DNA of 64,000 nt from Phycisphaerales bacterium AB-hyl4 (GTDB lineage: Bacteria; Planctomycetota; Phycisphaerae; Phycisphaerales; Phycisphaeraceae): NCBI GenBank assembly GCA_041821185.1, contig JBGUBD010000008.1, forward strand, positions 1-64,000, written 5' to 3'. Below are positions 45,067 to 54,838 of the stretch, piece after piece; position 1 is the first letter of the stretch, and every line of letters begins with the position of its first letter. A program made the translations under genes and the position numbers. The notes beneath the pieces were generated by a model that did not search any database, was not told the origin of the DNA, and saw nothing but the letters and a program-made list of their open reading frames with translations.

Positions 45067-45990
45067 TCAGGACAGGGCGAATGTCGACGCCGGCTCCGGC
45101 GATGCGTCCAGCGGTACCAGTCGCTGCGCGTTGCCTTGGATGATCGCGGACCATGCTGCATCACTCAGCCCCAGTTGACGAAGAAATGCCAGCAACTCCC
45201 CACCGTAGTAATCGCGGGCAAACAGAATGCGATCCTGAAACCGTTCCAGCAGATCGCGGCTGAACGCGACATCGCGCTTCAGCGCCCGCAGTGCCGAACC
45301 GGCAGAGAGGTCGGCGTACAGGTTGGGATAGCGCTCCAAAAGTTGTTCGATCCGGTTGCCGGGGGCGATTGGCCCTTCCGGATAGTTGGAGGGGGCCTCG
45401 TCTGCGTCGCCGCTGATCTCGCGCCAGAAGCCGGGCGCGTGACCGATGAAGGTCGTCTCGGGGCAGACCTGCAACGCTCGCTCCAGGTTGGCCACTGTGC
45501 CGCCGTACCAAGCGGACTGGTAGACCTGCCGGCCGGTCATCTTTTCGGGCAGATAAGGTACGTCCAGGTGCAGCACCACCGGCATACCCAACTCACCGGC
45601 CTTGCGGTAGAGGTTCAGGCAACGTGGATCGTCGAAGAGAATGCGGAACTTCCACTCGCCGCACACGCGCACGCCGTGCATGCGATGGGCCGCTTCCAGC
45701 AGCGATGGCGCGTCGCCAAGACATGGGTGCGGGCAGTAGCCGAGGATGAAGCGGTCCGGGGCACGATTGCGTACCTTGATCAGATCCGAGAGCACGATGC
45801 CTGCATGTGTACCGTCCGGCCGCAGGTGTTCGGGGTTGAGCACCCGGTGATACGCTGGCGAATCTTCTGCAGGGGCGATTTCCCAGGTGAGCAGCCACGC
45901 GAGATCGATGTCATGCTCGTCGAGGTCGGCAATGAGGCCAGTATCATCTCGACCATGCCAGAACACGTGCTGATGGGCGTCAATAATCAT
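45067..45990 (-). CDS. Amidohydrolase family protein
   Basis: The 307-residue product, from the ATG at 45990, starts MIIDAHQHVFWHG with the D-x-H metal site. HLDVPYLPEKM, TFIGHAPGFWREISGD, LYADLSAGSALRALKRD and ILFARDYYGG give the remaining metal and catalytic positions of the amidohydrolase-2 family, which includes lactonases and decarboxylases. The last gene of a minus-strand unit with the small ORF, the DegT aminotransferase and the GH130-like gene, it may hydrolyse a sugar lactone or related intermediate. Confidence 0.82.
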   Translation of the reverse strand: MIIDAHQHVFWHGRDDTGLIADLDEHDIDLAWLLTWEIAPAEDSPAYHRVLNPEHLRPDGTHAGIVLSDLIKVRNRAPDRFILGYCPHPCLGDAPSLLEAAHRMHGVRVCGEWKFRILFDDPRCLNLYRKAGELGMPVVLHLDVPYLPEKMTGRQVYQSAWYGGTVANLERALQVCPETTFIGHAPGFWREISGDADEAPSNYPEGPIAPGNRIEQLLERYPNLYADLSAGSALRALKRDVAFSRDLLERFQDRILFARDYYGGELLAFLRQLGLSDAAWSAIIQGNAQRLVPLDASPEPASTFALS

Positions 45991-45994
45991 TCCG

Positions 45995-46181
45995 TCATTT
46001 CCATAAGCCAGTACGTCCTTGCAGATCGTCGCCAGCATCGTTGATCGGTGGCACAGTCAACTCGCTGCCCGGCTCAAGATCCAGCGCCACCAAACTACTC
46101 AGTGAACAGCTTCCAGTAAGCCGCCTCCTCCAGTTCGCCAACAGTTGCAAGCATTACAACTTTCGCGTTGCTAGTGGGCAT
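45995..46181 (-). pseudogene. Small ORF of about 60 codons split by a one-base frameshift
   Basis: An ATG at 46181, nine bases after the DegT stop and behind AAGGTGAGG, opens MPTSNAKVVMLATVGELEEA followed by AYWKLFTE and a TAG at 46095-46097. Removing one base at this TAG gives a continuing frame, SLVALDLEPGSELTVPPIND then AGDDLQGRTGLWK, ending in TGA at 45995, four bases before the amidohydrolase start. The fit to both neighbours suggests a real small gene that is broken, recoded or affected by a sequencing error. No family is recognised. Confidence 0.5.
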
Positions 46182-46190
46182 GGCCTCACC

Positions 46191-47510
46191 TTAAAGTTCG
46201 TGAGCGTACTCCGCGACCTTGCGAAAGGCGGCCGCATACTGCTCAATTCGCTCGGGCACGTCGTGCTTGAACCAGGGAATGCCCATCACACGCTGAGCCA
46301 GCCCTTCGCTGATCGGCAATGCCCCGGCCGACTGCCGTACGTCGCGCTGGCCGAAGGCCAGCGCGGTGGGTCGTCCATGGTTGAAGATATCCGCGTCGTG
46401 GAAGAACGCGTATGCATGCAACGGTGCGTTGAGGCCCGGCCTACACATGGGCACCCCCTCGGCCTGCACCGCTTCACAAAAGCGATCGATCGACAACCCG
46501 CCCAGTTCCTCCGGCACATACAGGCCGCGGGCGTGGTACCAGCCGCCCATCGTTGAGTCCGGCTCGTCAATCCGGTGCGGCCGCAGACCCGGCACGCCCT
46601 CGAGCAACGACCAGAACCGATTGATCGCCTTTTGAATCTCGGCGATGCGAGCCGGGTAATGCCTCAACTGCACCCGCCCCATCGCGGAGCACATCTGGTT
46701 CAAGCGGTGCTTGGTGGCTCCCAGCGGCAGGCCCTTGAACTTGAGCAGCGCTTCGTCGTGCACCTGCTGATCCACGGGGTTGTAGTTGCTCGCCACGCCG
46801 GTGCGTTCGTAGTGGCCGAATGCAACACAGCGTTCGTAGAGCGTCGGATCGTCGGTGGTGATGATCCCGCCTTCACCGATAGCAAAGCTCTTGGCACCCA
46901 TCAGGCTCGCCGCGGCGATGTCGCCGAGCGTACCGCACATTCGGCCCTTGTACATCGAGCCGTGGGCGTGGGAGTTGTCTTCAATAACCTTCACGCCATG
47001 CTTGCGGGCGATCGGCTGGATGCGGTCGTAGTCGGCCGGATGGCCGGCGTAGTTCACCACGACGATCGCCTTGGTCTTCGGCCCGATACGGTGCTCGATG
47101 TCATCCGGATCAATGCACAGCGTGATCGGGTCAATCTCGGCAAAGTTGACCGTCGCCCCCAGCGTCAGCGCCTGTGCTGCGCTGGCCCAGTAGGTGATGC
47201 TGGGGCAAATGATCTCATCACCCGCGCCAACACCGCAGGCCCACATCGCCGCCAGCAGACCCGCCGTGCCGTTGCAGGTCGCCAGTGCGTACCGCGAGCC
47301 CTGCCAGGCGGCATACTCCGCTTCGAACTGCTTAGTCAATTCCGTACCGGACATCTGACCCGAGCGCATCACCGCCGCCACCGCCTGCACATCCTCGTCG
47401 GTGACGATCGGCCAGTGAAACAGCTGCCGTTCATTCTCGGTCGCGATTAAGGCCGGGGTGCCATTGTGGATGGCGAGCCTACTCTTGCGTATTGTTTGAT
47501 GCGAGGTCAT
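46191..47510 (-). CDS. DegT/DnrJ/EryC1/StrS family aminotransferase
   Basis: The 439-residue product is a PLP-dependent sugar aminotransferase-type protein. RYALATCNGTAGLLAAMWACG, VGAGDEIICPSITYWASAAQ, VKVIEDNSHAHGSMYKGRMCGT and LMGAKSFAIGEGGIITTDD, with the PLP-binding Lys in AKSF, are classical for the family. The enzymes transfer an amino group to a keto sugar or inosose; some planctomycete members occur in catabolic clusters. It is upstream of the small ORF and amidohydrolase, and downstream of the GH130-like gene. Confidence 0.9.
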   Translation of the reverse strand: MTSHQTIRKSRLAIHNGTPALIATENERQLFHWPIVTDEDVQAVAAVMRSGQMSGTELTKQFEAEYAAWQGSRYALATCNGTAGLLAAMWACGVGAGDEIICPSITYWASAAQALTLGATVNFAEIDPITLCIDPDDIEHRIGPKTKAIVVVNYAGHPADYDRIQPIARKHGVKVIEDNSHAHGSMYKGRMCGTLGDIAAASLMGAKSFAIGEGGIITTDDPTLYERCVAFGHYERTGVASNYNPVDQQVHDEALLKFKGLPLGATKHRLNQMCSAMGRVQLRHYPARIAEIQKAINRFWSLLEGVPGLRPHRIDEPDSTMGGWYHARGLYVPEELGGLSIDRFCEAVQAEGVPMCRPGLNAPLHAYAFFHDADIFNHGRPTALAFGQRDVRQSAGALPISEGLAQRVMGIPWFKHDVPERIEQYAAAFRKVAEYAHEL

Positions 47511-47584
47511 TACTGCTCTCTGTGACAGAGGCGGGTTTCGGGGTGTAATCCGTCGGATCGGAAGCAGACTTCTAGCACAGGCGG

Positions 47585-48634
47585 TCAGGCCAGTACTAGC
47601 GCCTGGGCAGAAGCACTCGTAAGCGCTGAAAGCATTTCACAAACATTACCGATCGCGACACACTCAACTGAATCGGCCGCACCATAATAGATCTTGACTT
47701 CTCCACTATCTTCGAGAATAGCGCCCCCAGGAAAAATAACGTGATTCCTGAACCCCATCTCCTCTGCCGCTTTACCCTCGCCGGTTTCATAGTCGGCTTC
47801 AGGTGATATCAGAGGTTCAGCATGCACTCCGATTACCTTTGTGGGATCATCGATATCCAAGAGCGCGAGCCCTGCGTAATACACTTTCGGCCACTGCTTT
47901 TCCCATCCATTCTTGCTACGAGTCGTATCACAGTGCACAGCATGAAAAATGCAGAGCCAACCTTTTTCGGTTCGAATCGGCGGAGCACCAGGCCCGATTT
48001 TATCATTGGCATAGGGCACTGACTCATTGGTCATCACCAAACTCGTATCGCCCCAGCGACGCATGTCTGAAGATCGACTGAGCCACATGCCATAGAGCCC
48101 CGCCCCCATTTTCGGGCCACCATACTCATTGAACGGTCGTTCCAGACGGACATAATCGCCTCGGATTTTTTCAGGAAACAAGACCATATTCCGATTGTCC
48201 GGCGCTGTCAGATGAACGACCTTCCAGTTTTCGAAATCATCGGTTACCGCAATGCCTCCACGCAGGCCATGCGTGGTATCTACAGCAAAACACATGACCA
48301 CTTGACCATCGATCACGGTGAGTCGCGGATCATAAAATCGGTGAAGTTCCTTGTCCGCATCGCGGTGAGGATAAAACGGAGCGATCAACTCAACTGCTTT
48401 ATTTCTGTCAATACATGGCTGAGGCGCTACGTCCCATTCAAGCCCGTCATCGCTGAACGCCAAGCCGAGATTTGTACCATCGAAATCAACGTCACCCCAT
48501 CGACCGAAGTCGTTACGAAACACCATAACGTATTTGCCCTGGTACTTGCAGACTCCGGCATTGAAAATCAAGGTGGCAGCATAGGGCACTTGTTCATGTG
48601 TCAGGACTGGGTTTTGGGGGTGTCGTTGGATCAT
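47585..48634 (-). CDS. Glycoside hydrolase family 130-like protein
   Basis: The 349-residue product has a five-bladed propeller type sequence: RHPQNPVLT at the start, FNAGVCKYQGKYVMVFR, LGLAFSDDGLEWD, RFYDPRLTVIDGQVVMCFAV and GPGAPPIRTEKGWLCIFHAV. These match GH130, phosphorylases and hydrolases acting on beta-mannosides. The catalytic Asp would be in YDPRL. No signal peptide is visible, so it works on oligosaccharides in the cytoplasm. It appears to lead the operon with the DegT and amidohydrolase genes. Confidence 0.85.
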   Translation of the reverse strand: MIQRHPQNPVLTHEQVPYAATLIFNAGVCKYQGKYVMVFRNDFGRWGDVDFDGTNLGLAFSDDGLEWDVAPQPCIDRNKAVELIAPFYPHRDADKELHRFYDPRLTVIDGQVVMCFAVDTTHGLRGGIAVTDDFENWKVVHLTAPDNRNMVLFPEKIRGDYVRLERPFNEYGGPKMGAGLYGMWLSRSSDMRRWGDTSLVMTNESVPYANDKIGPGAPPIRTEKGWLCIFHAVHCDTTRSKNGWEKQWPKVYYAGLALLDIDDPTKVIGVHAEPLISPEADYETGEGKAAEEMGFRNHVIFPGGAILEDSGEVKIYYGAADSVECVAIGNVCEMLSALTSASAQALVLA

Positions 48635-48822
48635 GGGTTTGAGTTCTTCATTCGCTTCACAGAAACAGTTGGATCAAAATCACGCTGTCCTCGATGATCG
48701 GTTCGAACAAGCTACCACGGACCACGATACATTGGACAAATCACGCCCGAGGCACCGACTTGGCAGGTCGAAAATCATTTCATCATCGAGGGCAGCGGAC
48801 TACTTCATACCCAGCTCAATCC

Positions 48823-49680
48823 TCACGCTTCCAGAGCACGTCGGCGACGCAAAAGAAGCATCGTCGTGCCGAGGCCCAGCAATGCAATCGAACCGGGTTC
48901 GGGAATCAGCGTCACCGCCAAGTCCGGATGGTAAGCTGCACTGCCAGCATCATGACTCGTCACGATTCTGCTGCGGGTCCAAGCTGTCACCGGCTCATGG
49001 GTGACCGGGTCGATGTTCATGATCATGAGTCCGTTATTGTCCCCATTGATCCAATCAATGAACAAGCTGTCTTTGATTCCAGTCAGATCAAAGACCAGCG
49101 CCTCCGGGTTCGACGAATTATGATGGTCGACGGCAGTCGCAAGCAGCGTCTGCGAGTAATCAACACCGGGAGTATGAGCCCCCGCCGAGCCTGCCCAGGA
49201 GACGGTGGGGGAATGGCGGTACAGATTGTTCCACGATGCACCCTCCTCTGTCCACGCACTATTCGCGTCCGATACCGCGAACAGGCCTAGCGTCATGTCA
49301 AGTACATTGCTGAGCGAGTTGTCTCGAGCATACAGCGTGAGCGTGATGTTCTCGACGAGGTTCTCCTGCCCAGCAAGACTGGTGACGTCAAAGCGGATCA
49401 GCCCCTTACGGAGGTAGCCGCTGCGGGCGCCGACTTCCATGTTATGGGTTGCGGCAACCGCGGGATCATACCCATAGTTGTTGTTAGGAGCCTCTTGATT
49501 GAGGTAGGTCATATCCGAATCGACGAAATGCACAATGTCTGCGATCAAGGGATTACAGGGAACTGCGGCTGCAACAATGGCTGCTGCCATCGCGAAGTGT
49601 AGTCTTCGAGATCCCCCCTTGGTGATGAACGACATGGGCTGACGGAACATTTCAAATGATGATTTCTGCAGATGCGACAT
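48823..49680 (-). CDS. DNRLRE-like PEP-CTERM surface protein
   Basis: From the ATG at 49680 (GAGGAG seven bases upstream) the product has 285 residues: a signal peptide (FAMAAAIVAAAVPCNPLIA), a DNRLRE-like beta domain (DMTYLNQEAPNNNYG, RKGLIRFDVTSLAGQ, WTEEGASWNNLY) and a PEP-CTERM tail (IPEPGSIALLGLGTTMLLL then RRRR). Such proteins are sorted to the cell surface by exosortase. It is the third gene after the DUF4091 and pseudopilin genes, probably a surface carbohydrate-associated protein. Confidence 0.88.
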   Translation of the reverse strand: MSHLQKSSFEMFRQPMSFITKGGSRRLHFAMAAAIVAAAVPCNPLIADIVHFVDSDMTYLNQEAPNNNYGYDPAVAATHNMEVGARSGYLRKGLIRFDVTSLAGQENLVENITLTLYARDNSLSNVLDMTLGLFAVSDANSAWTEEGASWNNLYRHSPTVSWAGSAGAHTPGVDYSQTLLATAVDHHNSSNPEALVFDLTGIKDSLFIDWINGDNNGLMIMNIDPVTHEPVTAWTRSRIVTSHDAGSAAYHPDLAVTLIPEPGSIALLGLGTTMLLLRRRRALEA

Positions 49681-49720
49681 TTCAATTCTCCTCAAAAGGT
49701 GTACGGGTGTACGCTTTGGT

Positions 49721-50551
49721 TTAAAACGCGTACTGTTCATTGGATCGGATAATGTAGCGTTGGAGTTGCTCGTCACTTCTTCTGCTGACATGCCCGTCGG
49801 TGTAAAGCGTGTTGACGCGACCTCTCGGTCCATCAGCCAGCGAGCCGAGTGGGCCAGGGGTGTGGTTAGAACCCCATGTTCCAAGAGGTGTTGGTAACCA
49901 GTTGCCGGGGAATGCCCCCCCCACTGCGTAAGCGATGTCGCTTAGCATGACTTGGGATTGCCTTCGGATTGAGGACGGATCCGTATCGCGCGACAGGTAC
50001 CGCGGCGGCACCATGCCAAACGTCCACTGCGGCTCCAGTCCGACCGTTTTCATCCAGTCGTACAGCGGCGTGTAAGTGGTAAGCCAGTAATCTGACACCA
50101 ATGTGTTGGCGGGGTTGTAGCTGATCCTCTGTTCGGCAGCAGGGCAGAAAAAAAGTTCCCCGTACCGTTCCTGGCTTGCCGTTGCCCCCGGGTTGAACGT
50201 TCCGACTAATTGGCTGATTTCACTTGACGTCTGATTCGGCCATATGGCGAAAAAATAGGGATTGCTGCCGGAAAAGTTTGCTCGCGAATGGGGCAGCTCA
50301 TCGCGATTGTCGACCGCGTAGGAGATCAAGGCAATACCAAGCTGACGCTGGTTTGAGCCACATGCTGTCTCTCGAGCGGCCTGCCGCGCGTTACTCAATG
50401 CCGGGAGCAAGATCGCGATAAGTAGCGCAATGATCGATATTACCACGAGAAGTTCGATGAGTGTGAAACCAGCAAGAGTTGTTCCGGTGCGGCCTCGTGC
50501 GGCTGCAAGATGCGGGTCGAGCTCATGGATACAATATGAATTGACGGCCAT
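49721..50551 (-). CDS. Pseudopilin-like protein (prepilin N-terminus)
   Basis: From the ATG at 50551 (AGGAGAG upstream) the product has 276 residues. [20 protein letters not shown] is the prepilin cleavage site and helix; the C-terminus has [16 protein letters not shown], close to the H-X9-DG motif but with the leading His not clear. It lies 59 bases after the DUF4091 gene and 40 bases before the PEP-CTERM gene, so the three form an operon. It is likely exported and may form a short fibre or a complex with the enzyme. Confidence 0.87.
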   Translation of the reverse strand: MAVNSYCIHELDPHLAAARGRTGTTLAGFTLIELLVVISIIALLIAILLPALSNARQAARETACGSNQRQLGIALISYAVDNRDELPHSRANFSGSNPYFFAIWPNQTSSEISQLVGTFNPGATASQERYGELFFCPAAEQRISYNPANTLVSDYWLTTYTPLYDWMKTVGLEPQWTFGMVPPRYLSRDTDPSSIRRQSQVMLSDIAYAVGGAFPGNWLPTPLGTWGSNHTPGPLGSLADGPRGRVNTLYTDGHVSRRSDEQLQRYIIRSNEQYAF

Positions 50552-50610
50552 CGAGGATACTCTCCTAATTATCTGAGCTATGAGACAAAATGCCCAGTGG
50601 CTGCGCGGTA

Positions 50611-53082
50611 CTAATTCGTTTCCTCCGCTAGAAGGCGAAGCGCCTGATCTCGCCATTGATCCATCGAGCGGCCAATCGAATCCTGCATAGGCGTGTGAAC
50701 GCCACCATAGGCCTCCACAAAGTCGAGGATCAGACCCGTGCGACTGTGATCGAGTAAACGTTGCGCCTTTTCGCCAATCGTGCCGGTATCTTCATCTTCG
50801 GCGAGACGCTTGATTGCGGTGATGAGATCGTGGTCAAACATCCCTTCTCGGAAATTGACCAGTCTAAGTGAACCCCGAAGATCGCCTGAACGATCACGGT
50901 AGACGAGCCCGCCCGTGCCATATCGACCAGCACTTGGCCAACTGATCGGATCCCAGGAGGTCAGCGGGTCTTCCCCGAGCCCTTCCCGCTCATGGTGACG
51001 CGACCAGTCACTGAAATTGTAATACAGCCAGCCTTGCGAACCCTGCTGGTGAATCCCCCAAGGGAGGGCGCGCGACCACACAAGCGGTCGCCAGATTTCC
51101 CAGTCGATCGTATAGGTCCATACTTCGCGACCGCGGGCTTGTGCCTCGCGGGCCACATCGACATCAAAGTGGTCCAGCGACGGAATCCAGATGTCAATGG
51201 GTAGGTCCAGATACTCTATTTCCATTTTCTGTGCTGTAGAAGCTGTTCGAATCTGCGGATAGCGTTCTTTCACAGATCCAAACACGGCTTTGATCGTCTG
51301 TCGGTTCTCGCTGGTATTGAGATAGGTTTCGTCGAATCCATAAATCACGGCGTGATCGAGAAGCCCACTCTCAGCCATCCTGTCCCAAGCTTGTGACGGA
51401 TATCTTGCGTCAATCCGTTCGACGAAACGCTCAGCCGCGCCATCGATTCCGTGCTGGTTTCGCCATTCGAAAATTTCCATTTCATACGCTTGATGAAGGT
51501 TGAAAGTGGTCATTCCTTTCTTGACGAGTTCACTTATTTTTTCCAAGTCAACCGCAGGCTCGCTCTGCCTGAGATAGATCGAACCGTATGGTCGCGAGTT
51601 TGGGCTGATGCGGTAATCGAGAAAGAAATCAGGATTGTTTTGGCCGTAATACCCCACAGCCACCAGCGTATTGAGACTAGGCTGCACCGGCATATCCACA
51701 GCGACGATCTCTAGCTCCACGGGCACCTGAACAGAATTGTCGTCGATGCTGGAGTCCGAGTTCTCCTGACTAACCGTTACCGTGCCAATGTATCGTCCAG
51801 GAGGCGCGTCATGGGAGGCCTTCAGCGTAAGCAGAAGCGGCTGAATCACGCGAGGCGCTTCGATATCGATGGAACCATCCCATGACAATAACGGGTCCGC
51901 ATACCAGCCCGGCCGCTCAAAACCGCTACGTTCCCGATCTGAATTGGGTCCCAGATACACATATCCAACCAGATCAAGGCCTATTTCAAGTAGCTCGTCT
52001 GGAAGCGTTTCGCCCGACGCTCTATCTACAAAGTCAGAGATGTCAACGGTGAGACGCCCGGGATCCGCATCCCGACGACGAACGAGACATAACTGATGCG
52101 ATCGTGTTTCACCACGCGCCATCACTGTATCAAGCGCAGTTCGCCATCGATCGCCAATCCGATGTCCATCGAAAGCAACACGCTCATCGATCGGCGCGAC
52201 ATAGGCTCCGAAAGGACGTGATGGAAAATCCGAAGCCAGCCTGGCCTCCGTCTCCGCTGACGCGGTAAGCGTCTCCGTCCTGGTGCGGATACGCTTGAGT
52301 CGATCAACGACGCTTCGCGTACGATCGACGTCGGTCTGGGTCAGCGTTTCGACGTAATCAACCACTGGAGGTAGAAGCTCTGGTACACCGAGAAGCTGCT
52401 CCACTTCGTCGACATGTTCCGAGTCTATACCCAACAGGTCTTCAGTACTACGACGCGGTGTAAATTCGGATCGTAGTTGAATGTTGTCAAAGAAGACTGT
52501 CTTGTCGGCATCGGGCATTCTTAACAAGAGCTGCAGGCCGATGACATCGGCAACACTCTCGACGTCCCCACCCGAGACAAATCCGGGAATGCTCATCCAA
52601 ATTCGATATTCCCCAGGTCCCATATTATGCCGATGCCACCGTACTCGATCCATTCTCCTGCTGGACCGTTGCACGAGAACAAACACCGGCGTGTTCGGCT
52701 GGGTAACCTTTACATCCAGAGTCAGGTATTGATAGGGTCGCCAGTCACGCACCGGAAGGGCTGCGGCATTCAGCGTCACCCCGGGCCATGCTGTGGTTTT
52801 TCCGGGACGGTGCGCGGGAGCGTCAATGCGAAGCGAGTAGCTTCCAGAAGTCGCCCATTGGCGGGTCCGTCCGTAGCGAACGGGTCTAGCGTTCGGCAGA
52901 CTTTCAAACGGATCGGAGAAAGCTTTCGCGCCACCCATCCCCTCCTCAAAATCAGCGATGTGAACGTCAACCGATGACTCGGCATGGCTGACGCTAATCA
53001 TTGCGAAAAGCGAAGCAGTTACTACAACCACCACCCCCAAAGTTAACGCGGTATTGAAGAGTTCTACCCGTCGCTCAATCAT
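50611..53082 (-). CDS. DUF4091 domain exported protein (putative glycoside hydrolase)
   Basis: The 823-residue product starts at the ATG at 53082 after AGGGG, with a signal-anchor ([20 protein letters not shown]). The N-terminal part is a carbohydrate-binding-like beta domain ([20 protein letters not shown]). The C-terminal third is DUF4091: [55 protein letters not shown] and [18 protein letters not shown]. The domain is TIM-barrel related and occurs in glycoside hydrolases. It leads an operon with a pseudopilin and a PEP-CTERM protein, under probable LacI control. Confidence 0.82.
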   Translation of the reverse strand: MIERRVELFNTALTLGVVVVVTASLFAMISVSHAESSVDVHIADFEEGMGGAKAFSDPFESLPNARPVRYGRTRQWATSGSYSLRIDAPAHRPGKTTAWPGVTLNAAALPVRDWRPYQYLTLDVKVTQPNTPVFVLVQRSSRRMDRVRWHRHNMGPGEYRIWMSIPGFVSGGDVESVADVIGLQLLLRMPDADKTVFFDNIQLRSEFTPRRSTEDLLGIDSEHVDEVEQLLGVPELLPPVVDYVETLTQTDVDRTRSVVDRLKRIRTRTETLTASAETEARLASDFPSRPFGAYVAPIDERVAFDGHRIGDRWRTALDTVMARGETRSHQLCLVRRRDADPGRLTVDISDFVDRASGETLPDELLEIGLDLVGYVYLGPNSDRERSGFERPGWYADPLLSWDGSIDIEAPRVIQPLLLTLKASHDAPPGRYIGTVTVSQENSDSSIDDNSVQVPVELEIVAVDMPVQPSLNTLVAVGYYGQNNPDFFLDYRISPNSRPYGSIYLRQSEPAVDLEKISELVKKGMTTFNLHQAYEMEIFEWRNQHGIDGAAERFVERIDARYPSQAWDRMAESGLLDHAVIYGFDETYLNTSENRQTIKAVFGSVKERYPQIRTASTAQKMEIEYLDLPIDIWIPSLDHFDVDVAREAQARGREVWTYTIDWEIWRPLVWSRALPWGIHQQGSQGWLYYNFSDWSRHHEREGLGEDPLTSWDPISWPSAGRYGTGGLVYRDRSGDLRGSLRLVNFREGMFDHDLITAIKRLAEDEDTGTIGEKAQRLLDHSRTGLILDFVEAYGGVHTPMQDSIGRSMDQWRDQALRLLAEETN

Positions 53083-53242
53083 TTCCTGCCCCTTTGACGT
53101 GTGCATTCATCAAAATATTCGTGTTGACGGCCACGGCCTCAGCCATGGTCACCATGCTTCTTCAGAATCGACCGCGGCCAGACAAGACAAATTTGCGCGT
53201 ACGCAAGCGAGAATGAAATCGACGCTGCCACCGATTATTGGG

Positions 53243-53320
53243 TCTGCACCAAACTCATCTGGTGCAGAATATTTCATTCAAATATCTACACCAAATTAGC
53301 ACGTCGATTTTGCTTGTCAA
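53243..53320 (-). promoter_or_regulatory. Promoter and operators of the DUF4091 operon
   Basis: On the minus strand TTGACA (53320-53315), a 16-base spacer and TAATTT (53298-53293) form a promoter; the -10 overlaps TTTGGTGTAGA. Downstream lies a palindrome, TCTGCACCA (53243-53251) and TGGTGCAGA (53260-53268). The arrangement copies that of the LacI gene at 44858-44914. Confidence 0.65.
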
Positions 53321-53332
53321 GGTTTTGCAGAA

Positions 53333-53840
53333 AATTTCGTAGTAGAAGCATCCCGGGTTCGTAATGCTCCGGACTCGGGCCAGGATGCGATATACCTCGA
53401 TTAACAGCTTGAAATCTAAGGTTACACCAGGTGAACGTCGCTCATGGCGGCGCGTCAGGAACTGGATTTGCCCCTGCCTTTCCCCAGCCGGTTGATCGCG
53501 GGCTCCCTGGGACGTCCGCACCAAAATGGTGCAGCGCTGTCGCCCCTGGGGCACGCAACACTGTCGCCGAACCTGGGCCATGGGCGTGATGCTGGACGCC
53601 GAGGACGCATCCGGTATTGCAGGGCGGAAGGGTGCGGACCGACGGGCTGCTCTCGCGCTGCGGCTCAACCAGCAAGGACACGCCACGCGATACATCACAT
53701 CGCTGACGATGAGGGCGGGGGTGGACTGGTTCGATCGATGACTTGCCGACCACTCATGGTGTTCGTTCATGTCCCCAGCATTGTTACTGAGATCCAGCAG
53801 GGGATGCGGGGTGATGAGCCGGCTACGGAATGATTCGCCA
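53333..53840. other. Intergenic region without a recognised gene
   Basis: About 500 bases between the DUF4091 promoter and the metallophosphoesterase stop. Frames on both strands are open for 60-200 codons, but none resembles a known protein; the codon pattern suggests a decayed gene. A perfect operator-like palindrome lies at 53518-53532. Confidence 0.4.
53518..53532. promoter_or_regulatory. Isolated TGGTGC palindrome (possible distal LacI operator)
   Basis: GCACCA-AAA-TGGTGC is a perfect palindrome with a three-base centre and matches the half-site TGGTGCAG of the LacI and DUF4091 promoters. It is about 250 bases upstream of the proximal operator and could form a repression loop. Confidence 0.45.
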
Positions 53841-54764
53841 TCATGTAGCCGACCGGCCATTTGCCTGGGTCAGAGTTTGTGAACAGGAGGGCCCGGGAAT
53901 CGTGAACGTGCGCTCCGCCTCATTGCCCCAGTGGTAGGCGATCAGCGTCGGGTGCTCGTGATCCGAGGATCGGTCGGGATTCATCGCGTCCTCCAGCCAG
54001 TTGGGAATGTCGGGCAAGCGATGCGTCGTGACATTGATGCCGGCTGGTGTAATGTCCAACATCCGAAAGCAGCATGGCCCCACGCCCACCGATCCGGTGA
54101 CGATCTGTGGCGTTCGGGCGATCGGCATCACACTGTTGATGTGCTGATGGCCGCAAAAGTAGGCGCGGATGTGGTCAGTGTGGCACTGGATCAGGTCGAC
54201 AAGCTGTGGGATCACCGCGCTGATCCGGCCATAATCCCATGTGTGACAAAATCCATCGCTACGCGAGGGCACCAGTGGATAGTGACAGAATAAAAGCGTC
54301 GGCGTCTGATCCTCAAGTTGACGCGCAAGCCAAGCGACCTGTCCGTCCGTATCTTCATCGCGGACGGATAGAAAGACGCCTTTGTATCCCGCCAGGTCCA
54401 TCGTATGGCGAATGCCCTTTTCGCCGAACAATCGCCCGAAGTTGGTTTGCTCCAGCGGACATTCTTCCATGTCTTCCATACCCGGATAGCGCTCGGCGAA
54501 AGCTCTGGACGGTGCAATGTCGTGATTGCCGGCCACGACCTGAAACGGAATGCCCGTTGCACATAGTTGCTCATGCACCCATTCAAGTTCGGCGATTTGG
54601 GCCGATCCGCGGTTAACGCAATCGCCGCCGATCACCACCAGGTCAATGGTCGACTTGTGCTGGTGCAGGTACTCAAAGAATCGCGGCACAGCAATCGCCG
54701 CTTTGGGGTAATGAGGCTCAAAGGGTTCAAAGGCGTGCAGGTCATTCGCATAAAGAATTCGCAT
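53841..54764 (-). CDS. Metallophosphoesterase (calcineurin-like)
   Basis: The 307-residue product has the full calcineurin-like set: D8-L-H10 (ANDLHAFEP), GGD48 (VIGGDCVNRG), GN80HD (VAGNHDIAPS), LLFCHYPLVPSR and AYFCGHQHINS. It hydrolyses phosphoesters with two metals and has no signal peptide. The setting, 74 bases after the GH36 gene in a carbohydrate cluster, suggests a phosphosugar or nucleotide-sugar substrate, but this is not shown by sequence. Confidence 0.9.
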   Translation of the reverse strand: MRILYANDLHAFEPFEPHYPKAAIAVPRFFEYLHQHKSTIDLVVIGGDCVNRGSAQIAELEWVHEQLCATGIPFQVVAGNHDIAPSRAFAERYPGMEDMEECPLEQTNFGRLFGEKGIRHTMDLAGYKGVFLSVRDEDTDGQVAWLARQLEDQTPTLLFCHYPLVPSRSDGFCHTWDYGRISAVIPQLVDLIQCHTDHIRAYFCGHQHINSVMPIARTPQIVTGSVGVGPCCFRMLDITPAGINVTTHRLPDIPNWLEDAMNPDRSSDHEHPTLIAYHWGNEAERTFTIPGPSCSQTLTQANGRSAT

Positions 54765-54838
54765 CGGGTGGTTGAACTCGCGGGGGTGTGGCGGGAAGAG
54801 ATAACGCGCTATTCGTCCGGCTTCCGAGCCGACGATGG

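Noticed and set aside
53255..53860. A 201-codon minus-strand frame between the DUF4091 and metallophosphoesterase genes
   Set aside because: It runs through the DUF4091 promoter and operator and has no known motif. I treat the region as non-coding or decayed.
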